NCBI RefSeq assembly: GCF_050563535.1
Contig: NZ_JBNXUO010000001.1
Coordinates: 62,001 to 126,000 of the forward strand
Direction of reading: 5' to 3'
Length of the DNA stretch: 64,000 nt
Origin: Falsiroseomonas sp050563535
Lineage (GTDB): Bacteria; Pseudomonadota; Alphaproteobacteria; Acetobacterales; Acetobacteraceae
The translations under genes and the position numbers were made by a program. Under the pieces are notes generated by a model. The model searched no databases, had not been told where the DNA came from, and saw only the letters and a list, made by a program, of their open reading frames with translations. Below, one piece after another: positions 59,753-64,000 of this stretch (within the stretch, counting starts at the first letter, position 1; every line of letters begins with the position of its first letter).

Positions 59753-59814
59753 GGTCGTCCTTCCTCCGTAGGGCATTCCGGCGCCGCGGCCCTGCCGTGC
59801 TCCGCCGTGGCAGC

Positions 59815-59843
59815 TTGACACTAATTAACCAAATAGTCCATAG
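59815..59843 (+). promoter_or_regulatory. possible promoter for the shikimate/quinate dehydrogenase gene
   Basis: TTGACA (59815-59820) matches the -35 consensus perfectly; CCATAG follows after 17 bases as a weak -10. The AT-rich spacer (ACTAATTAACCAAATAGT) stands out in this GC-rich DNA and may also hold an operator for the divergent pcaHG promoter. Confidence 0.45.
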
Positions 59844-59888
59844 CCGCCGGCAAGCCAGCCCGCCCCCGCGCGGGAGGAGGACCCGCCA

Positions 59889-60776
59889 ATGCCGAGCGTC
59901 ACCCCGCACGCCACCCCCGACCACGACCCCAGCACCTGGCCCGCCGTGCTCTGCGGCCTGATCGGCACCGGCATCGGCGCGTCCCGCAGCCCCGCCCTGC
60001 ATGAGCGCGAAGGCGCGGCGCAGCGGCTTCGCAGCACCTACCGGCTGATCGACCTCGCCGCGCTCGGCCTCGGGGTGGAGGCGCTGGAGGAACTGCTGGT
60101 CGCGGCGCAGCGGCTGGGCTTCGCCGGGCTCAACATCACCCATCCCTGCAAGCAGGCCGTCCTGCCGCTGCTCGACGATCTGTCGGAGGATGCGCGCGCG
60201 CTCGGCGCGGTGAACACCGTGGTCCTGAAGGATGGCCGGCGCATCGGCCACAACACCGACTGGTGGGGCTATGCCGAGGGTTTCCGGCGCGGCCTGCCTG
60301 GCGTGCCGATGGGCCGCGTCGTGCAACTCGGCGCGGGCGGGGCGGGGGCGGCGGTGGCGCATGCGGCGCTCACCCTCGGCGCCGGCTGCCTGACCGTGTT
60401 CGACACCGACGCGGCGCGCGCCGCGGCGCTGGCCGCCGACCTTGGCGCCCGCTTCGGCGCGGGCCGGGCCGAGGCGGGGATGGACCTCGATGCCGCGATG
60501 GCGCGCGCCGACGGGCTGATCAACTGCACGCCGGTCGGCATGGCGAAATACCCCGGCACGCCTCTGCCGGTCACCTTGCTCCGCCCCGGCATCTGGGTGT
60601 CCGAGATCATCTACTTCCCGCTCGAGACCGAATTGCTGCGCGCCGCGCGCCGCATCGGCTGCCGCACGCTCGACGGCGGCGGCATGGCGGTGTTCCAGGC
60701 GGTGGAGGCCTTCCGCCTGTTCACCGGCATCACGCCCGACCATGAGCGGATGCTGCGCCACTTCGCGTCGATGTAG
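59889..60776 (+). CDS. shikimate/quinate 5-dehydrogenase
   Basis: Shikimate dehydrogenase family, 295 residues. The N-terminal substrate domain has GLIGTGIGASRSPALHERE and FAGLNITHPCKQAVLPLLD with the catalytic Lys; HNTDWWGYAEGF carries the Asp partner. The Rossmann half has VVQLGAGGAGAAVAHA and a beta2 end at FDTDAARA, where Asp favours NAD+ over NADP+. The GIGAS (rather than S-K-SPxxHN) and HPCKQ variants occur in quinate/shikimate catabolic enzymes. Divergence from pcaH and closeness to QuiC indicate a catabolic role: quinate or shikimate to 3-dehydro forms that feed QuiC. Confidence 0.9.
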   Translation: MPSVTPHATPDHDPSTWPAVLCGLIGTGIGASRSPALHEREGAAQRLRSTYRLIDLAALGLGVEALEELLVAAQRLGFAGLNITHPCKQAVLPLLDDLSEDARALGAVNTVVLKDGRRIGHNTDWWGYAEGFRRGLPGVPMGRVVQLGAGGAGAAVAHAALTLGAGCLTVFDTDAARAAALAADLGARFGAGRAEAGMDLDAAMARADGLINCTPVGMAKYPGTPLPVTLLRPGIWVSEIIYFPLETELLRAARRIGCRTLDGGGMAVFQAVEAFRLFTGITPDHERMLRHFASM

Positions 60777-60802
60777 CGCGACGGCGCGCCGGCGCGCCCG
60801 CG

Positions 60803-62773
<1,971 letters not shown>

Positions 62774-62927
62774 CGGCGCAGCATGGCCGCTTTCGCGCCA
62801 TCCCGCAGCGGGGGCACCGCGCCGGAGCGTTTCGCCTGTTTCATCGGCCGTCCGCCCCGGCGCACGGGAATCCCCTTGGCGCGGCCCGGCGCGGGTTGCA
62901 CTCTGCGCCGCCGCTCCGGGGGGTCCG

Positions 62928-63662
<735 letters not shown>

Positions 63663-63678
63663 ACCCCGGCCCGCCCGG

Positions 63679-64000
63679 TCAATGCCGCTGCGCGGCCCAG
63701 GCGATGGCCGTGCGCGCGAGCGCGTCGATCGTGTCGCAGACCGGGAAGGGCAGGGCGGGGCCGGCGGCGATGCCGAGCGGGATCTCCGTGCAGCCCAGCA
63801 CCACCGCGCGCGCTCCGCGAGCCACCAGCACGCGCGCCGCCTCGGCCAGCGGGCGATGGGCCTCGGCGACGCGGTTCGCCTTCACCTCGGCGATGGCGGG
63901 GGAGACGAGGCGCCGCATCTCCTCGGGCGAGGGGACGAGGCAGCGCCAGCCCCGCGGCTCCAGACGGTCCTGGTAGAGCCGCATCGCCAGCGTGCCCTCC
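63679..64000 (-). CDS. aspartate/glutamate racemase-family protein (partial, N-terminus outside window)
   Basis: Only the C-terminal 106 residues are in the window; the frame is open to the right edge. Visible are MRLYQDRLEPRGWRCLVPSP, VLVARGARAVVLGCTEIPLG (the second catalytic Cys in GCTE) and LPFPVCDTIDALARTAIAW, hallmarks of Asp/Glu/hydantoin racemases. Such enzymes invert the alpha carbon with a Cys pair; the first Cys lies outside. It converges on the response-regulator gene 16 bp away. Confidence 0.85.
   Translation of the reverse strand, partial: EGTLAMRLYQDRLEPRGWRCLVPSPEEMRRLVSPAIAEVKANRVAEAHRPLAEAARVLVARGARAVVLGCTEIPLGIAAGPALPFPVCDTIDALARTAIAWAAQRH

Overview
The window is high-GC DNA (about 70% in most genes) with dense operons, frequent ATGA/GTGA/TGATG start-stop overlaps, a GuaB/RsmB/GuaA core, protocatechuate catabolism and hydantoinase/acyl-CoA modules. 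This fits an alphaproteobacterium of the Acetobacteraceae (Roseomonas-like). The assignment is inferred from gene content; no marker gene was searched. || LEFT CHROMOSOMAL ARM (1-12,460): the start of a peptide-type ABC substrate-binding protein; a five-gene operon of two acyl-CoA dehydrogenases, a carnitinyl-CoA-dehydratase-like crotonase, a dihydropyrimidinase-family amidohydrolase and a COG0523 metallochaperone GTPase; a PfkB kinase with a sugar isomerase/epimerase; and, on the minus strand, a coupled PIG-L deacetylase, glycosyltransferase, GNAT and methyltransferase operon. || GENOMIC ISLAND (about 12,530-44,558, 32 kb): a tyrosine recombinase lies beside an intact tRNA-Gln(CTG) gene. An 85-bp imperfect direct repeat containing the tRNA 3' end marks both island borders. 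The left two thirds is a defence and conflict cluster: a Xre/RES toxin-antitoxin pair; a ZorA-ZorB-HNH operon (Zorya type II-like); a SIR2-domain protein with unusual C-terminal domains; a deletion scar joining two truncated genes; a MerR/VWA/GGCT-HD operon; a RelE-like/UvrD helicase fusion; an HNH endonuclease; and a type III-like Res/Mod pair in which both genes look broken. The right third looks like the backbone of a plasmid or mobilisable element: a ParA-like ATPase cassette, a DnaQ-fold exonuclease, two diverged RepB-primase-like paralogues, a degenerate Toprim-like protein, an XRE regulator, an orphan Vsr endonuclease, a MbcA/ParS-like protein, a HUH Rep-like protein and the integrase. 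|| RIGHT CHROMOSOMAL ARM (44,616-64,000): Ppx/GppA phosphatase, RlmE, a lipase-like protein, GuaB, haloacid dehalogenase, RsmB, a GNAT, a papain-like peptidase/hydrolase fusion, GuaA, an ArsC/Spx-like protein; then 3-dehydroshikimate dehydratase (QuiC type), PcaG and PcaH divergent from a shikimate/quinate dehydrogenase, which together turn shikimate or quinate into protocatechuate and open its ring; then a hybrid histidine kinase divergent from an OmpR-type regulator, and the end of an aspartate/glutamate racemase-like gene. || Points most worth a second look are the SIR2 protein with macro-like and ubiquitin-like C-terminal regions, the Zorya-like operon, the foreign low-GC recognition domain in the broken mod gene, the G7 frameshift in res, and the replication fossils in the right part of the island.
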